A DNA stretch of 64,000 nt. Origin: Qipengyuania mesophila. GTDB lineage: Bacteria; Pseudomonadota; Alphaproteobacteria; Sphingomonadales; Sphingomonadaceae. The notes under the pieces were generated by a model, which saw nothing but the letters and a program-made list of their open reading frames with translations, had not been told where the DNA came from and ran no database searches. Below, piece after piece: positions 31,681 through 41,489 of this stretch (its first letter is position 1; each line of letters opens with the position of its first letter). The DNA lies in contig NZ_JAIGNU010000001.1 of NCBI RefSeq assembly GCF_019711655.1, positions 1,645,501-1,709,500 of the forward strand. Direction: 5' to 3'. The translations under genes were made by a program, and so were the position numbers.

Positions 31681-34440
31681 CTACGCGTTTTCGAGCCGGT
31701 CCTGCAGCGCATCGCTGGCGGCTTCCATCAGCCGCGCCTCGATCCGGTTCATCCGTTCGCCTGGTTCGAGCTTCCCGCCAGTGAGATCGGTGACGTAGAA
31801 GGTGTCCGCCGCGCGCTCGCCGTAATTGGTGACATGCGCCGACTGGACGACCAGGCGACTTTCGAACAGCACGCGCGCGAGGCGATTGAGCAGCGCCGGG
31901 CGATCGCGCGCGTTGACCTCGATCACGGTGAAACGGTTCGAGGCCTTGTTGTCGAACAGCACGCGCGGGGCGACATCGAAGGCGCGCGCGCGGCTGTGCG
32001 TCAGCGGGCGCTGGGCGAGGCGCGGTGCGAGGTCGACCCTGTTGGCGAGCGCGTCGGCGATCGATTGCTCGAGCCGCGCGAGTTGGCCTTCTTCGGCGAA
32101 GGGTTCGCCATGCGGGTCCTGGACGAGGAAGTTGTCGAGCGCCCAGCCGGCCCGCGTGGTGTGGATCCGGGCGTCGATGATATTGCCCCCGGCGAGATGG
32201 ATGCCGCCAGCGATGCGGTAGAACAGGCCCGGGTGGTCGGCGGCGATCACCGTCACCAGGGTCGCTCCGCGGGCTTCGTAGAACTCGCAGTGGATCGACA
32301 GCTCGTGCTCGAGCTCGCGCGCCGCCGCGTAATGGACGAGGTTGAGCGCGATGATGTCGATCGGCTCGGCGATCCAGTAGGCCTCGCCCATGGTCTTGGC
32401 GAGATCGTCGACCAGCGCGGCCTTGCCTCCGAGAATCTCCCTGACCTCGCCCTGCTTGTGCGCCACCTTCTGCTCGCGTCCGTGACGCATGTGGCCGAGC
32501 CGCAGCCGCTCGCTCGAGATGTCGTAGAGCTCGCCGAGCAGCTGGCCCTTCCAGCTGTTCCACGTGCCCGGCCCGACCGCGCGGATGTCGACCGCGGTGA
32601 GGATGGCGAGATGCCGCAGCCGTTCGGCGCTCTGCACCTGGCCGACGAAATCCTCGATCGTCTTGGGATCGGTCAGGTCGCGCTTCTGTGCGGTGTGGCT
32701 CATCAGCAGGTGGTTGAGCACCAGCCAGGCGACCATCTCGGTCTCGCTGTCGGTGAGGCCGAAGCGCGGGCACAGCTCCTCCGCCACTTCGGCGCCGAGC
32801 ACCGAATGGTCGCCGCCGCGCCCCTTGGCGATATCGTGCAGCAGCGCCGCGACATAGGCGACCCGCCGCGAATTGACCTTGTGGATCAGCCGGGTGGCAC
32901 GCGGATGGTCGTCGGCGAGCTGGCCTTTCTCGATCTTGTTGAGGAGGCCGATCGCACGGATGGTGTGCTCGTCCACCGTATAGTGGTGGTACATGTCGAA
33001 CTGCATCTGCGCGTTGACCTTGCCGAAATCGGGCACGAACTTTCCGAACACGCCCGCCTCGTTCATCCAGCGCAGCACGGTTTCGGGATCGTTGCGCCCG
33101 CACAGCAGGTCGAGGAACAGCGTGTTGGCGCGGGCATCCTCGCGTATCGCGGCGTCGATCAGCCCGCTGTCGCGATTGGCCTGGCGCATCGTCTCGGGAT
33201 GGATCTCGAGCTCCTCGGCCTCGGCCAGCTGGAAGATCTCGATCAACCGGACCGGGTCCTTCCGGAACCAGTCGTCCGACGGCGCTGCGATCTTGCCGCC
33301 GAACACGCGATAGCCCTTGAGTATCCGCGCCTTCGCCTTCCACCCGGCGAAGAAGCCGCGTCGCGCGGTCTTGGCCTCGAACTGGTCGTCGATATGCGCG
33401 AGGAACACGCCGGTGAGCGAGCCGACACGCTTCGCCTGGAGGAAATAGAACTGCATGAAGCGTTCGACCGCGCTCTTGCCCGGTCGTTCGGCGAAATTCA
33501 TCCGCTCGGCGATGCGGCGCTGGAGGTCGAAGGTTAGCCGGTCCTCGGCGCGGCCGGTGACCACATGCATGTGGCTGCGAACCGCGAGGAGGAAGTTCTC
33601 CGCCCGACGGAAACTGCGATATTCCTCCGGGGTGAACAGTCCCACGTCGACCAGTTCGGCCGCCGCGCGCACACGGTGGATGAACTTGCCGATCCAGTAG
33701 AGCGTGTGGAGGTCGCGCAGGCCGCCCTTGCCGTCCTTCACATTGGGTTCGACGACATAGCGGCTGTCGCCCATCCGCTTGTGGCGGGCATTGCGCTCGG
33801 CCAGCTTCTCGCTGACGAACTGGCGCTCGTTACCGTGCACCACCTCGGCCGTGTAGCGCCGCGACCCTTCGTCGTAGAGCTCCTGGTCGCCCCAGACATA
33901 GCGCCCTTCGAGCAGCGAGGTGCGGATGGTGAGATCGCTCTTCGACAGGCGCATCGCCTCGTCGAGCGTGCGCGTCGAATGGCCGACCTTGAGCCCCAGG
34001 TCCCACATCAGGTAGAGCATCGCCTCGACCACCTGTTCGCACCAGGCGGTCTTCCGGCCGCCGACGAGAAAGGCGATGTCGACATCCGAATGCGGCGCCA
34101 TTTCGGCGCGGCCGTATCCCCCCACCGCCATGATCGCGAGCCGTTCGGCCTGCGACCGATTGGCGTTGGGGTAGAGGTGGGTCACCGCATGGTCGTGGAT
34201 CACGCGGATCAGCTGGTCGATCAGGAAGGCGAAGCCGCCGGCGTTCTCGTGGCCTGCCGAGGGCTTTTCCTCGAGCCGCCGCGCAAGCTCGGCGCGCCCG
34301 CTGTCGAGCGCGTCCTTGAGCAGCCCGACGATCTCGGGTCGGGCCTTGTCGCCCCGCTCTCCGGCCAGCGCGTCGATCTCGGCGGCCAGCCGGCGGCGGT
34401 TGATGATCGCACGCTGGCGGGGAATGCGGGCGGTGCTCAA
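31681..34440 (-). CDS. glnD: [Protein-PII] uridylyltransferase / uridylyl-removing enzyme
   Basis: A 919-residue nitrogen sensor that adds or removes UMP on the PII proteins according to glutamine. Domain order: nucleotidyltransferase (GGYGRAEMAPHSDVDIAF, Asp119 and Asp121), GlnE-like helical part, HD domain for deuridylylation (ALLHDIAKGRGGDHS near 535), and two C-terminal ACT domains (VTVIAADHPGLFYRIAGGI near 735 and IEVNARDRPALLNRLARVL near 846). The start is a TTG at 34440 that overlaps the stop of the acyl-CoA ligase gene (TTGA, 34437-34440), so translation is probably coupled. No PII or glnA gene is in the window. Confidence 0.96.
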   Translation of the reverse strand: MSTARIPRQRAIINRRRLAAEIDALAGERGDKARPEIVGLLKDALDSGRAELARRLEEKPSAGHENAGGFAFLIDQLIRVIHDHAVTHLYPNANRSQAERLAIMAVGGYGRAEMAPHSDVDIAFLVGGRKTAWCEQVVEAMLYLMWDLGLKVGHSTRTLDEAMRLSKSDLTIRTSLLEGRYVWGDQELYDEGSRRYTAEVVHGNERQFVSEKLAERNARHKRMGDSRYVVEPNVKDGKGGLRDLHTLYWIGKFIHRVRAAAELVDVGLFTPEEYRSFRRAENFLLAVRSHMHVVTGRAEDRLTFDLQRRIAERMNFAERPGKSAVERFMQFYFLQAKRVGSLTGVFLAHIDDQFEAKTARRGFFAGWKAKARILKGYRVFGGKIAAPSDDWFRKDPVRLIEIFQLAEAEELEIHPETMRQANRDSGLIDAAIREDARANTLFLDLLCGRNDPETVLRWMNEAGVFGKFVPDFGKVNAQMQFDMYHHYTVDEHTIRAIGLLNKIEKGQLADDHPRATRLIHKVNSRRVAYVAALLHDIAKGRGGDHSVLGAEVAEELCPRFGLTDSETEMVAWLVLNHLLMSHTAQKRDLTDPKTIEDFVGQVQSAERLRHLAILTAVDIRAVGPGTWNSWKGQLLGELYDISSERLRLGHMRHGREQKVAHKQGEVREILGGKAALVDDLAKTMGEAYWIAEPIDIIALNLVHYAAARELEHELSIHCEFYEARGATLVTVIAADHPGLFYRIAGGIHLAGGNIIDARIHTTRAGWALDNFLVQDPHGEPFAEEGQLARLEQSIADALANRVDLAPRLAQRPLTHSRARAFDVAPRVLFDNKASNRFTVIEVNARDRPALLNRLARVLFESRLVVQSAHVTNYGERAADTFYVTDLTGGKLEPGERMNRIEARLMEAASDALQDRLENA

Positions 34441-36131
34441 GCGGCGAGATGCTCCTTGGCATAGGCCGCCTTGACGCTGCGCTTGTCGACCTTCTGCGTG
34501 CCAAGGCGCGGCAGCTGCTCTTCGCTCTTCCACATCACGGTCGGCACCTTGAAGGCGGCGATGTGCTCGCGCAGGAATTCCTGCAGGTCCTCGACCGTCA
34601 CATCCTTGCCTTCGTGCGTGTAGTAGACCGCTGCCGGGATCTCGCCGAAGCGCTCGTCGGGCAGGCCGAAGACCGAGCATTCGGCCACCGCTGGATGGGC
34701 GTAGATCGCCTCTTCCACCTCGATGCACGAGATATTCTCGCCGCCGCGGATGATGATGTCCTTCTTGCGGTCGACGATGAAGAGGTAGTTGTCTTCGTCG
34801 AGATAACCGAGATCGCCCGTGCGGAAATAGGCCTGGTCCGAATAGGCGGCGCTGGTCGCTTCCTCGTTCTTCCAATAGCCTAGGAAGTTGCAAACCGAGC
34901 GGATCGAAACCTCGCCGACCTTGCCCTGCGCCATCGGCTGCCCGTCGTCGTCGAGGATGGCCATGTCGACCAGCGGCAGCGAGGGCATGCCCGTGCTGCT
35001 CGGCTTGGCGAGGTAGTTCTCGTTGAGATTGCCCGCGCCCACGCCATTGGTTTCAGTGAGGCCGTAGCCGAGCACGGGGTAGCCGTCCTGGAAGGCGTCC
35101 TTGATCTTCTTGACGTGCTCGATCGGCCGCGCCGCGCCGCCGCCGGCAAAGGTCTTGCACTGCGAAAGGTCGTATTTCTCGCGCTCGGGATGGACCGCGA
35201 TCTCGTAGCTCATCAGCGGCACGCCGACGAAATAGGTGATCTGCTCCCCTTCGAGCAAGCGCAGCGCCTCGGTCGCGTCCCATTTGGGCATCAGCACCAG
35301 CTTGCGCCCCAGCGCGAAGCTCTGCAGCAGCAGCGGGACCTCGCCCGTGACGTGGAACAGCGGCACCGCGACCAGCGCGCTCGGCTGGACGGTGGGCGCC
35401 TCGTCGCGCTCGGTCAGCAGCTGGAGGATCATCGCCGTCTGGCAGACGTAGTTCATCGTCCCCGAGACCACGCCGAGATGGTCCGAATAGGCGCCCTTGG
35501 GGTGGCCCGTGGATCCAGAAGTATAGAGAATGGTCGCGAGGTCGTCGGGCCCGATCTCGCCGAGCATCCGCATCGCCGTATCGCCCGCGGCCCAGACCGG
35601 GGCGAGCCCTTCGGCGGGCCGGCCGTGGTCGAAGGTGACCAGCTGGGCCGAATGGTCGACCCCCTCGAGCCGGGCGGCGCGCTGCGGATCGGCGAGCACC
35701 AGCTTGCACTCGCACAGATCGATACCATAGGCGAGCTCCTCGCCGGTCCACCAGCCGTTGAGCAGCGTCGCGCAGCCGCCGGCCATCAGCACGCCCATAT
35801 AGGCGATGATCCAGTTGGCCGAATTGCGCGCGGCGATGCCGACGCGGTCGCCCTTCTCGATCCCGTGCATGGTCGCCAGCCCGTGCGCGACATGGCTCGC
35901 GGCATGCCAGATCTCGCCGAAGGTCAGCCGCATCTCGCCATCGACGATGAACAGCTCGTCCTTCTTCTCGTTGCAGAAATGCGCGAAGTAGTGGGCGAGG
36001 CTCGGCGGGGCGTTCTTGAACGCGGGCATGGGGACCCCGCGGCGGGTGACTTCGGTCAGCTCGAACATCTGGCCGGGGGCAGTGACCGCAGCGGTGATGC
36101 GGTGGATGTCCTTGTCGAGTTGTGTCGGCAT
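34437..36131 (-). CDS. Class I adenylate-forming enzyme (acyl-CoA ligase type)
   Basis: A 564-residue ATP-dependent acid-CoA ligase. The P-loop is LYTSGSTGHPKGAYSDHLG (near residue 205-223), with YGLTETNG of motif A5 and the hinge GDLGYLDEDNYLFIVDRKKD. The C-terminal lysine is in GTQKVDKRSVKA. The preceding FPLFHVTGE-like segment reads VPLFHVTGEVPLLLQSFALG. A carboxylic acid, probably a fatty or aromatic acid, is activated through an acyl-AMP. The ATG at 36131 fits MPTQLDKDIHRITAAVT. Upstream partner of glnD in one transcript. Confidence 0.92.
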   Translation of the reverse strand: MPTQLDKDIHRITAAVTAPGQMFELTEVTRRGVPMPAFKNAPPSLAHYFAHFCNEKKDELFIVDGEMRLTFGEIWHAASHVAHGLATMHGIEKGDRVGIAARNSANWIIAYMGVLMAGGCATLLNGWWTGEELAYGIDLCECKLVLADPQRAARLEGVDHSAQLVTFDHGRPAEGLAPVWAAGDTAMRMLGEIGPDDLATILYTSGSTGHPKGAYSDHLGVVSGTMNYVCQTAMILQLLTERDEAPTVQPSALVAVPLFHVTGEVPLLLQSFALGRKLVLMPKWDATEALRLLEGEQITYFVGVPLMSYEIAVHPEREKYDLSQCKTFAGGGAARPIEHVKKIKDAFQDGYPVLGYGLTETNGVGAGNLNENYLAKPSSTGMPSLPLVDMAILDDDGQPMAQGKVGEVSIRSVCNFLGYWKNEEATSAAYSDQAYFRTGDLGYLDEDNYLFIVDRKKDIIIRGGENISCIEVEEAIYAHPAVAECSVFGLPDERFGEIPAAVYYTHEGKDVTVEDLQEFLREHIAAFKVPTVMWKSEEQLPRLGTQKVDKRSVKAAYAKEHLAA

Positions 36132-36294
36132 GGGTTGTTTCGTGTCCTCTCCAATCGGCGCGCGTGCTCGTGCCCGAGGCTCGCGCATATATTGCGGCTC
36201 GACGCAGGCTTTCCCCAAAACCCCTGCTATGCCAAAAGCCGCCCCGATGGGTCGCCGGTCGCGGCCTTGGCAACACCTCTAAGGGGATAAGCAC

Positions 36295-37170
36295 TTGCTG
36301 TCACTACTGGCTGCATCGGGCGCGGCGGAACCGATCTACTGGGAAAACCTCGGCCTCAGGCCCTATCTTTTCGAGATCGGCGGGTTCCAGTTGCGCTTCT
36401 ATTCGCTGGCCTACCTTCTCGGCATCGTCCTCGCCTACTGGCACCTGTCGAAAATGATCAAGGCGCCCGGCGCCCCGATGGCGCAGCGCCATGCCGACGA
36501 CCTGTTCTTCTACTGCACGCTCGGAGTGATCCTCGGCGGGCGGCTCGGCTATGCCGCTTTCTACAAGCCCGAGCTATTCGGCGGGGTCGAACTGTTCAAG
36601 CTTTGGGAAGGCGGGATGAGCTTTCATGGCGGCGTGATCGGCGTGCTCATCGCGATCAGCTGGGTCGCCTGGCGTGGCGGGCTGAACTGGCTGCGGGTGA
36701 GCGATTACATCGCAGTCAACGTGCCCGTCGGATACATGCTCGGGCGGCTTGCGAACTTCATCAATGGCGAGCTCTACGGGCGCCCGGTCGACAGCGATTT
36801 CCCGCTGGCGATGGTCTTCCCGACCGATCCCGAGCAGCTGCCGCGCCATCCCAGCCAGCTCTACCAGGCAGGCTTCGAAGGGCTGCTGCTGGGCCTGCTG
36901 CTGCTGGCGTTGTTCTGGAAGACCCGCGCGCGCTATCGCCCGGGCCTGCTGGTGGCGATCTTCACCATCGGTATGGGGATGGGCCGCTTCCTGATGGAAT
37001 TCTTCCGCGCTCCCGATGCCTATCTCGCCTATGTCGTCACCGAAACCGGCCTGTCGCGCGGGCAGTGGCTGAGCCTGCCGATGATCGGGATCGGGATCGT
37101 GGTGCTGGTCTATGCGCTGGTGAAGCCGCCCGTGGGCGGAGCGGCGAAGGTCGCGTCGCCTTCGGCATGA
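36295..37170 (+). CDS. lgt: Prolipoprotein diacylglyceryl transferase
   Basis: A 291-residue inner-membrane enzyme that moves diacylglyceryl from phosphatidylglycerol to the lipobox cysteine. Seven hydrophobic segments can be counted. Signature residues are in GGMSFHGGVIGVL (essential His) and the Lgt motif GRLANFINGELYGRP. The RHPSQLYQAGFEG loop and GMGRFLMEFFR follow. The TTG at 36295 is preceded by AAGGGG. It serves the lipoproteins seen elsewhere in the window. Its stop overlaps the next start (ATGA). Confidence 0.97.
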   Translation: MLSLLAASGAAEPIYWENLGLRPYLFEIGGFQLRFYSLAYLLGIVLAYWHLSKMIKAPGAPMAQRHADDLFFYCTLGVILGGRLGYAAFYKPELFGGVELFKLWEGGMSFHGGVIGVLIAISWVAWRGGLNWLRVSDYIAVNVPVGYMLGRLANFINGELYGRPVDSDFPLAMVFPTDPEQLPRHPSQLYQAGFEGLLLGLLLLALFWKTRARYRPGLLVAIFTIGMGMGRFLMEFFRAPDAYLAYVVTETGLSRGQWLSLPMIGIGIVVLVYALVKPPVGGAAKVASPSA

Positions 37171-38252
37171 GCGAGGCCGGCGAGACCGGGCTCGCGGACA
37201 GCTTTCGGCGCCTGATCGCGCAGCACGGGCCGATGCCCGTGTCGCGCTATATGGGCGAGAGCAACGCGCGCTACTACACCACGCGCGATCCGCTGGGCGC
37301 GGCCGGAGATTTCACCACTGCGCCCGAAATCAGCCAGATGTTCGGCGAGCTGGCGGGGCTGTGGCTGGCAGACATCTGGGCGCGCGCGGGGCGACCGGCC
37401 GGGGCGATCTACGTCGAGCTCGGCCCCGGTCGCGGAACGCTGGCGAAGGATGCGCTGCGGGCGATGGCGAGCCAGGGGCTGCGGCCCGAGGTGCATCTGG
37501 TCGAAGGGTCCGAAGCTCTGCGCCGGATCCAGGGCGGTGCGCTCTCCGGCGCGCGCTTCCACGACACGCTCGATACGCTGCCCGACGACCGGCCGATCCT
37601 GCTGCTCGCGAACGAATTCCTCGATGCGCTGCCGGTGCGCCAGCTGGTGATGACCGAGAAGGGTTGGCGCGAGCGGATGGTCGCGCTCGACGATAATGGA
37701 GCCTTCACCTTCGTGGCGGGGCCCAGCCCGATGGACGAGGCGGTGCCCGAAGCGCAGCGCGCGGCGACGCCGGGCACGGTGATCGAGACCTGCCCGGCCG
37801 CGGCGACGCTGGTCGAGGCGCTCGCGCGCAGGCTCGACGTTCAGGGCGGGGCGGCGCTGTTTATCGATTACGGTCATCTCGCGCCACGCAGCGGCTCGAC
37901 GCTGCAGGCGGTGCGCGCGCATGATAAGGTCGATGTCTTCGCCGCGCCGGGCGAGATGGACCTCACCGCGCATGTCGATTTCGTCACGCTCGATGCGATC
38001 GCGCGGCGCGAGGGCGTGGCCAGCTCGCTGACCACGCAGGGCGCCTGGCTCACCGCGATGGGCATCGGCCTGCGCGCACAGGCCCTGGCCAAGGCGACGC
38101 CGGATCGCGCCGACGAGCTGGCGCAAGCATATGATCGCCTGGTTCAGCCCGGCGAAATGGGCGAATTGTTCAAAGCCATGGCGCTGAGCGCGCGCGATTG
38201 GCCGCGCGGGGCCGGCTTTCCCGAAGGGGAACGGAGGAGATCCGAGAAATGA
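37167..38252 (+). CDS. SAM-dependent methyltransferase, MidA/NDUFAF7 family
   Basis: A 361-residue methyltransferase of the family whose mitochondrial member methylates an arginine of complex I subunit NDUFS2. The SAM site IYVELGPGRGTLAKDALRAM lies near residues 78-97. Also present are YYTTRDPLGAAGDFTTAPEI, LLANEFLDALPVRQ (LANEFLDALP is a family hallmark) and LFIDYGHLAP. The ATG overlaps the lgt stop and the gene ends in the next ATGA overlap. Its target in bacteria is not established. Confidence 0.92.
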   Translation: MSEAGETGLADSFRRLIAQHGPMPVSRYMGESNARYYTTRDPLGAAGDFTTAPEISQMFGELAGLWLADIWARAGRPAGAIYVELGPGRGTLAKDALRAMASQGLRPEVHLVEGSEALRRIQGGALSGARFHDTLDTLPDDRPILLLANEFLDALPVRQLVMTEKGWRERMVALDDNGAFTFVAGPSPMDEAVPEAQRAATPGTVIETCPAAATLVEALARRLDVQGGAALFIDYGHLAPRSGSTLQAVRAHDKVDVFAAPGEMDLTAHVDFVTLDAIARREGVASSLTTQGAWLTAMGIGLRAQALAKATPDRADELAQAYDRLVQPGEMGELFKAMALSARDWPRGAGFPEGERRRSEK

Positions 38253-38662
38253 AACGCCTGATTGCCCTTGCCGCAGCGGCGCTCGCCGCAGCGCCCCTGC
38301 TGGCCGCGGAACCCGTCGAGGGGCGCTGGATCAATGCCGAGAAGACCGCGGTGATCCAGATCGGCGCCTGCGGGGCGAGCACCTGTGGGCGGATCGCGCA
38401 ATTCCTCGTACCTCCGCCGCAAGGGGACGATCAGCGCGACGTCCACAACAGCGACCAAACCAAACGCGCGCGCAAGCTGCTGGGGATGGCGATCCTGACC
38501 GGTTTCGCCGACAAGGGCGACGAATGGGGCGGGACGATCTACGATCCCAAGAGCGGCAAGACCTATCGCTCGGTCATCCGCCGCAAGGGCGCCAACCAGC
38601 TCGAGGTGAAAGGCTGCATCAGGCCCTTCTGCAAGACGCAGGTCTGGACCCGAGCGCGCTAG
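38249..38662 (+). CDS. DUF2147 exported protein
   Basis: A 137-residue secreted protein. A signal peptide (MKRLIALAAAALAAAPLLAA) precedes a DUF2147 beta-barrel domain: EGRWINAEKTAVIQIGACGA, CGRIAQFLV, GTIYDPKSGKTYRSVI and the end block LEVKGCIRPFCKTQVWTR. Four to five cysteines suggest disulfides. The role of DUF2147 is unknown. Last gene of the lgt-methyltransferase operon (ATGA overlap at 38249). It faces the ABC transporter genes. Confidence 0.88.
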   Translation: MKRLIALAAAALAAAPLLAAEPVEGRWINAEKTAVIQIGACGASTCGRIAQFLVPPPQGDDQRDVHNSDQTKRARKLLGMAILTGFADKGDEWGGTIYDPKSGKTYRSVIRRKGANQLEVKGCIRPFCKTQVWTRAR

Positions 38663-38665
38663 CTT

Positions 38666-40197
38666 TCACAGTCCGGCGCGCTCCGCCAGTCGGCGCGCGG
38701 CTTCTTCGAACGACAGCTTGTCGCTCTCGCGGTCGACCGAAAAATTAGCCTCGCGCATCGCATCGACATCGATCGCGCCGACCAGCGGGTGGAGCACTTC
38801 GAGCAGGCGTTCGTCTTCTCCCGCCTCGGGCGCGAGGAGGACGATGGCGTCGTAGTTGGGGAAGGCACCCTGCGGATCGTCGAGTATGACGAGGTCGTCC
38901 GCCGCAATACGTCCGTCGGAGGTATAGGCGCCGATCACATCGGCTTCGCCCGCCCGCAGCGCATTGTACATGAAGGTGGGCGAAAAATTGCGGCGCGCGG
39001 CGAAGCGCAGGCCATAGGCGTCGCGCACCGCGATCCATTCGGGTCGCTCGAAGAATTCGGGATCGCCCCCGATCGTCATGCCCTGCGCCTTCGCGGCCAG
39101 GTCGCCGATGCTGGTCAATCCCTCGGCCTGCGCCCTGGCGCGCGGCATGGCGAGACCATAGGCGTTCTCGAAGCCCAGTCGGCCGAGCACATGCGTCCCG
39201 CTGGTGCGACTTTCCCAGTCGATGATGTCGGCGAGCATGGCGTCGCGCGAAGGGTTGTCGCTGCGCTCCATCTGGTTGGTCCAGATCGTGCCCGTGTAGT
39301 CGACGAGGATATCGATTGCCCCGGTCGATACCGCGCGGTGGGCCACCGCCGATCCCAGCCCGTCGCGATAGCCGACCGCATAGCCCGCATCCTCGAGCCG
39401 CTGGCCGATCAGCCGGGCGAGGATGTATTGTTCGGAAAAGCCCTTGGCGCCGATGACGATGCGATCTTCGCTGCGCCCGGCGAACTGGACCGCGAGTGCC
39501 GCGAGGATGCCGAGCGCGACCGCGCCGAGCCCGCCGAAAGTCAGCACGCGCTGCCGGGTCTTGAGGCCATGTTCGATCGTGCCCAGCAGTGCATCGGCGA
39601 TCAGCGCCAGCCCGGCGCTGGCGATGCAGCCGGCAAGCACCAGCACCCAGTTTTGCGTCTGCAGCCCGGCGAAGATCGGATCGCCCAGGCTCGGCTGGCC
39701 GATGGTGGTCGACAGCGTCGCCGCGCCGATCGTCCACACCGCCGCGGTGCGGATGCCGGCCATGACATAGGGCGCGGCGAGCGGTGCCTCGACCAGCCGC
39801 AGCCGCTGCCAGAAACTCATCCCGACACCGTCCGCCGCCTTGATCACACCGGGATCGAGATTGGCCTGCGCGGTCACTGCATTGCGCAGGATCGGCAGCA
39901 GTGCATAGAGCGCGAGCGCGAGCAGCGCGGGAAGGAAGCCGAGCGTCGGCAGCCCCTCGCCGAAGACCGCGCGCAGGCTCAGCAGGATGGGGAAGAACAG
40001 CGCCAGTAGCGCCAGCGCCGGGATCGTCTGGACGAGACTGGCGAAACCGAGCGTGGTGCGCGCGACCGCTTCCGAGCGGCTCGCCCAGATCGCCAGGGGC
40101 AGCGCGACCGCGATGCCCAGCGCAATCGCCGAAGCGGATAGAAGGACATGCGCGGCGAGCTTGTCGCCGAGGCCGAGCAGGGTGGTCCAGATGCCGT

Positions 40198-40201
<4 letters not shown>
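38666..40201 (-). CDS. Osmoprotectant-type ABC transporter: fused permease and substrate-binding protein
   Basis: A 511-residue fusion in the OpuB/OpuC style. The N-terminal half (about 1-235) is a MetI-type permease with about six spans and the EAA loop VEAPLAAPYVMAGIRTAAVW. The C-terminal half (about 245-511) is a glycine-betaine/choline binding lobe pair: IVIGAKGFSEQYILARLIGQ, DILVDYTGTIWTNQM, then FSPTFMYNALRAGEADVIGA and YTSDGRIAADDLVILDD. The binding domain sits on the outer membrane face. The ATG overlaps the ATPase stop (ATGA). The substrate is inferred as a quaternary ammonium osmolyte from family type. Confidence 0.92.
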
Positions 40202-40961
<760 letters not shown>

Positions 40962-40965
<4 letters not shown>

Positions 40966-41441
40966 GCGGCATCGTCGTCGGCTTCCGCGGGCGGCTGGTA
41001 GTCCACCCGTTCGAGCTCGATCGTCACCCCGCTGTCGCCCTTGGCGCGCATGGTGTCGCCCGACATCCGGCCGGGCTCCCAGCAGCGTTCGAGCCCGTTT
41101 TCGTCATCGGGCTCGAAGCACAGCCGCTTGCCCTCCTCGCCATCGATATAGCGCCAGCTGCCGATCTGCCAGGGGTCGCCGTTACGCAAGTCGCGATAGC
41201 TTCCGTCGGGATCGAGATAGGTGGTGTAGCGCGCCCCGTCCTCGGACATGGCGCGCCAGGCGGTTGCGGCGAGGGCTTCGGGAGCGGGTTCTTCCGAGGG
41301 CATCGGGGTGGCGCTCGAACTCGCTTCGCCCGCGGCTGTGGGGGTGGCTTCGTCCGCTTCTTGCGCGCTGCAGGCGGCGAGCGCGAACGGCACGATCGCC
41401 GTGGCCAGCCAGCGTCCGTTGATTGCTAGAGCCCGTCGCAT
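40962..41441 (-). CDS. Lipoprotein of unknown function in the ABC transporter operon
   Basis: A 159-residue lipoprotein. The signal ends in PFALAACSAQ, with the lipobox Cys near residue 24. A Thr/Ala/Glu-rich linker follows, then a compact domain with TYLDPDGSYRDLRNGDPWQI and GSWRYIDGEEGKRLCFEPDD. Two cysteines (LCFEP and RCWEPG) may pair. Its stop overlaps the ATPase start. No named family recognised; it could be an accessory envelope protein of the importer, or unrelated. Confidence 0.7.
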
Positions 41442-41489
41442 GCAGGGGGCAAAGCACAGCAGGCCAGGCGGCGCAAGCCGCACGAGCGG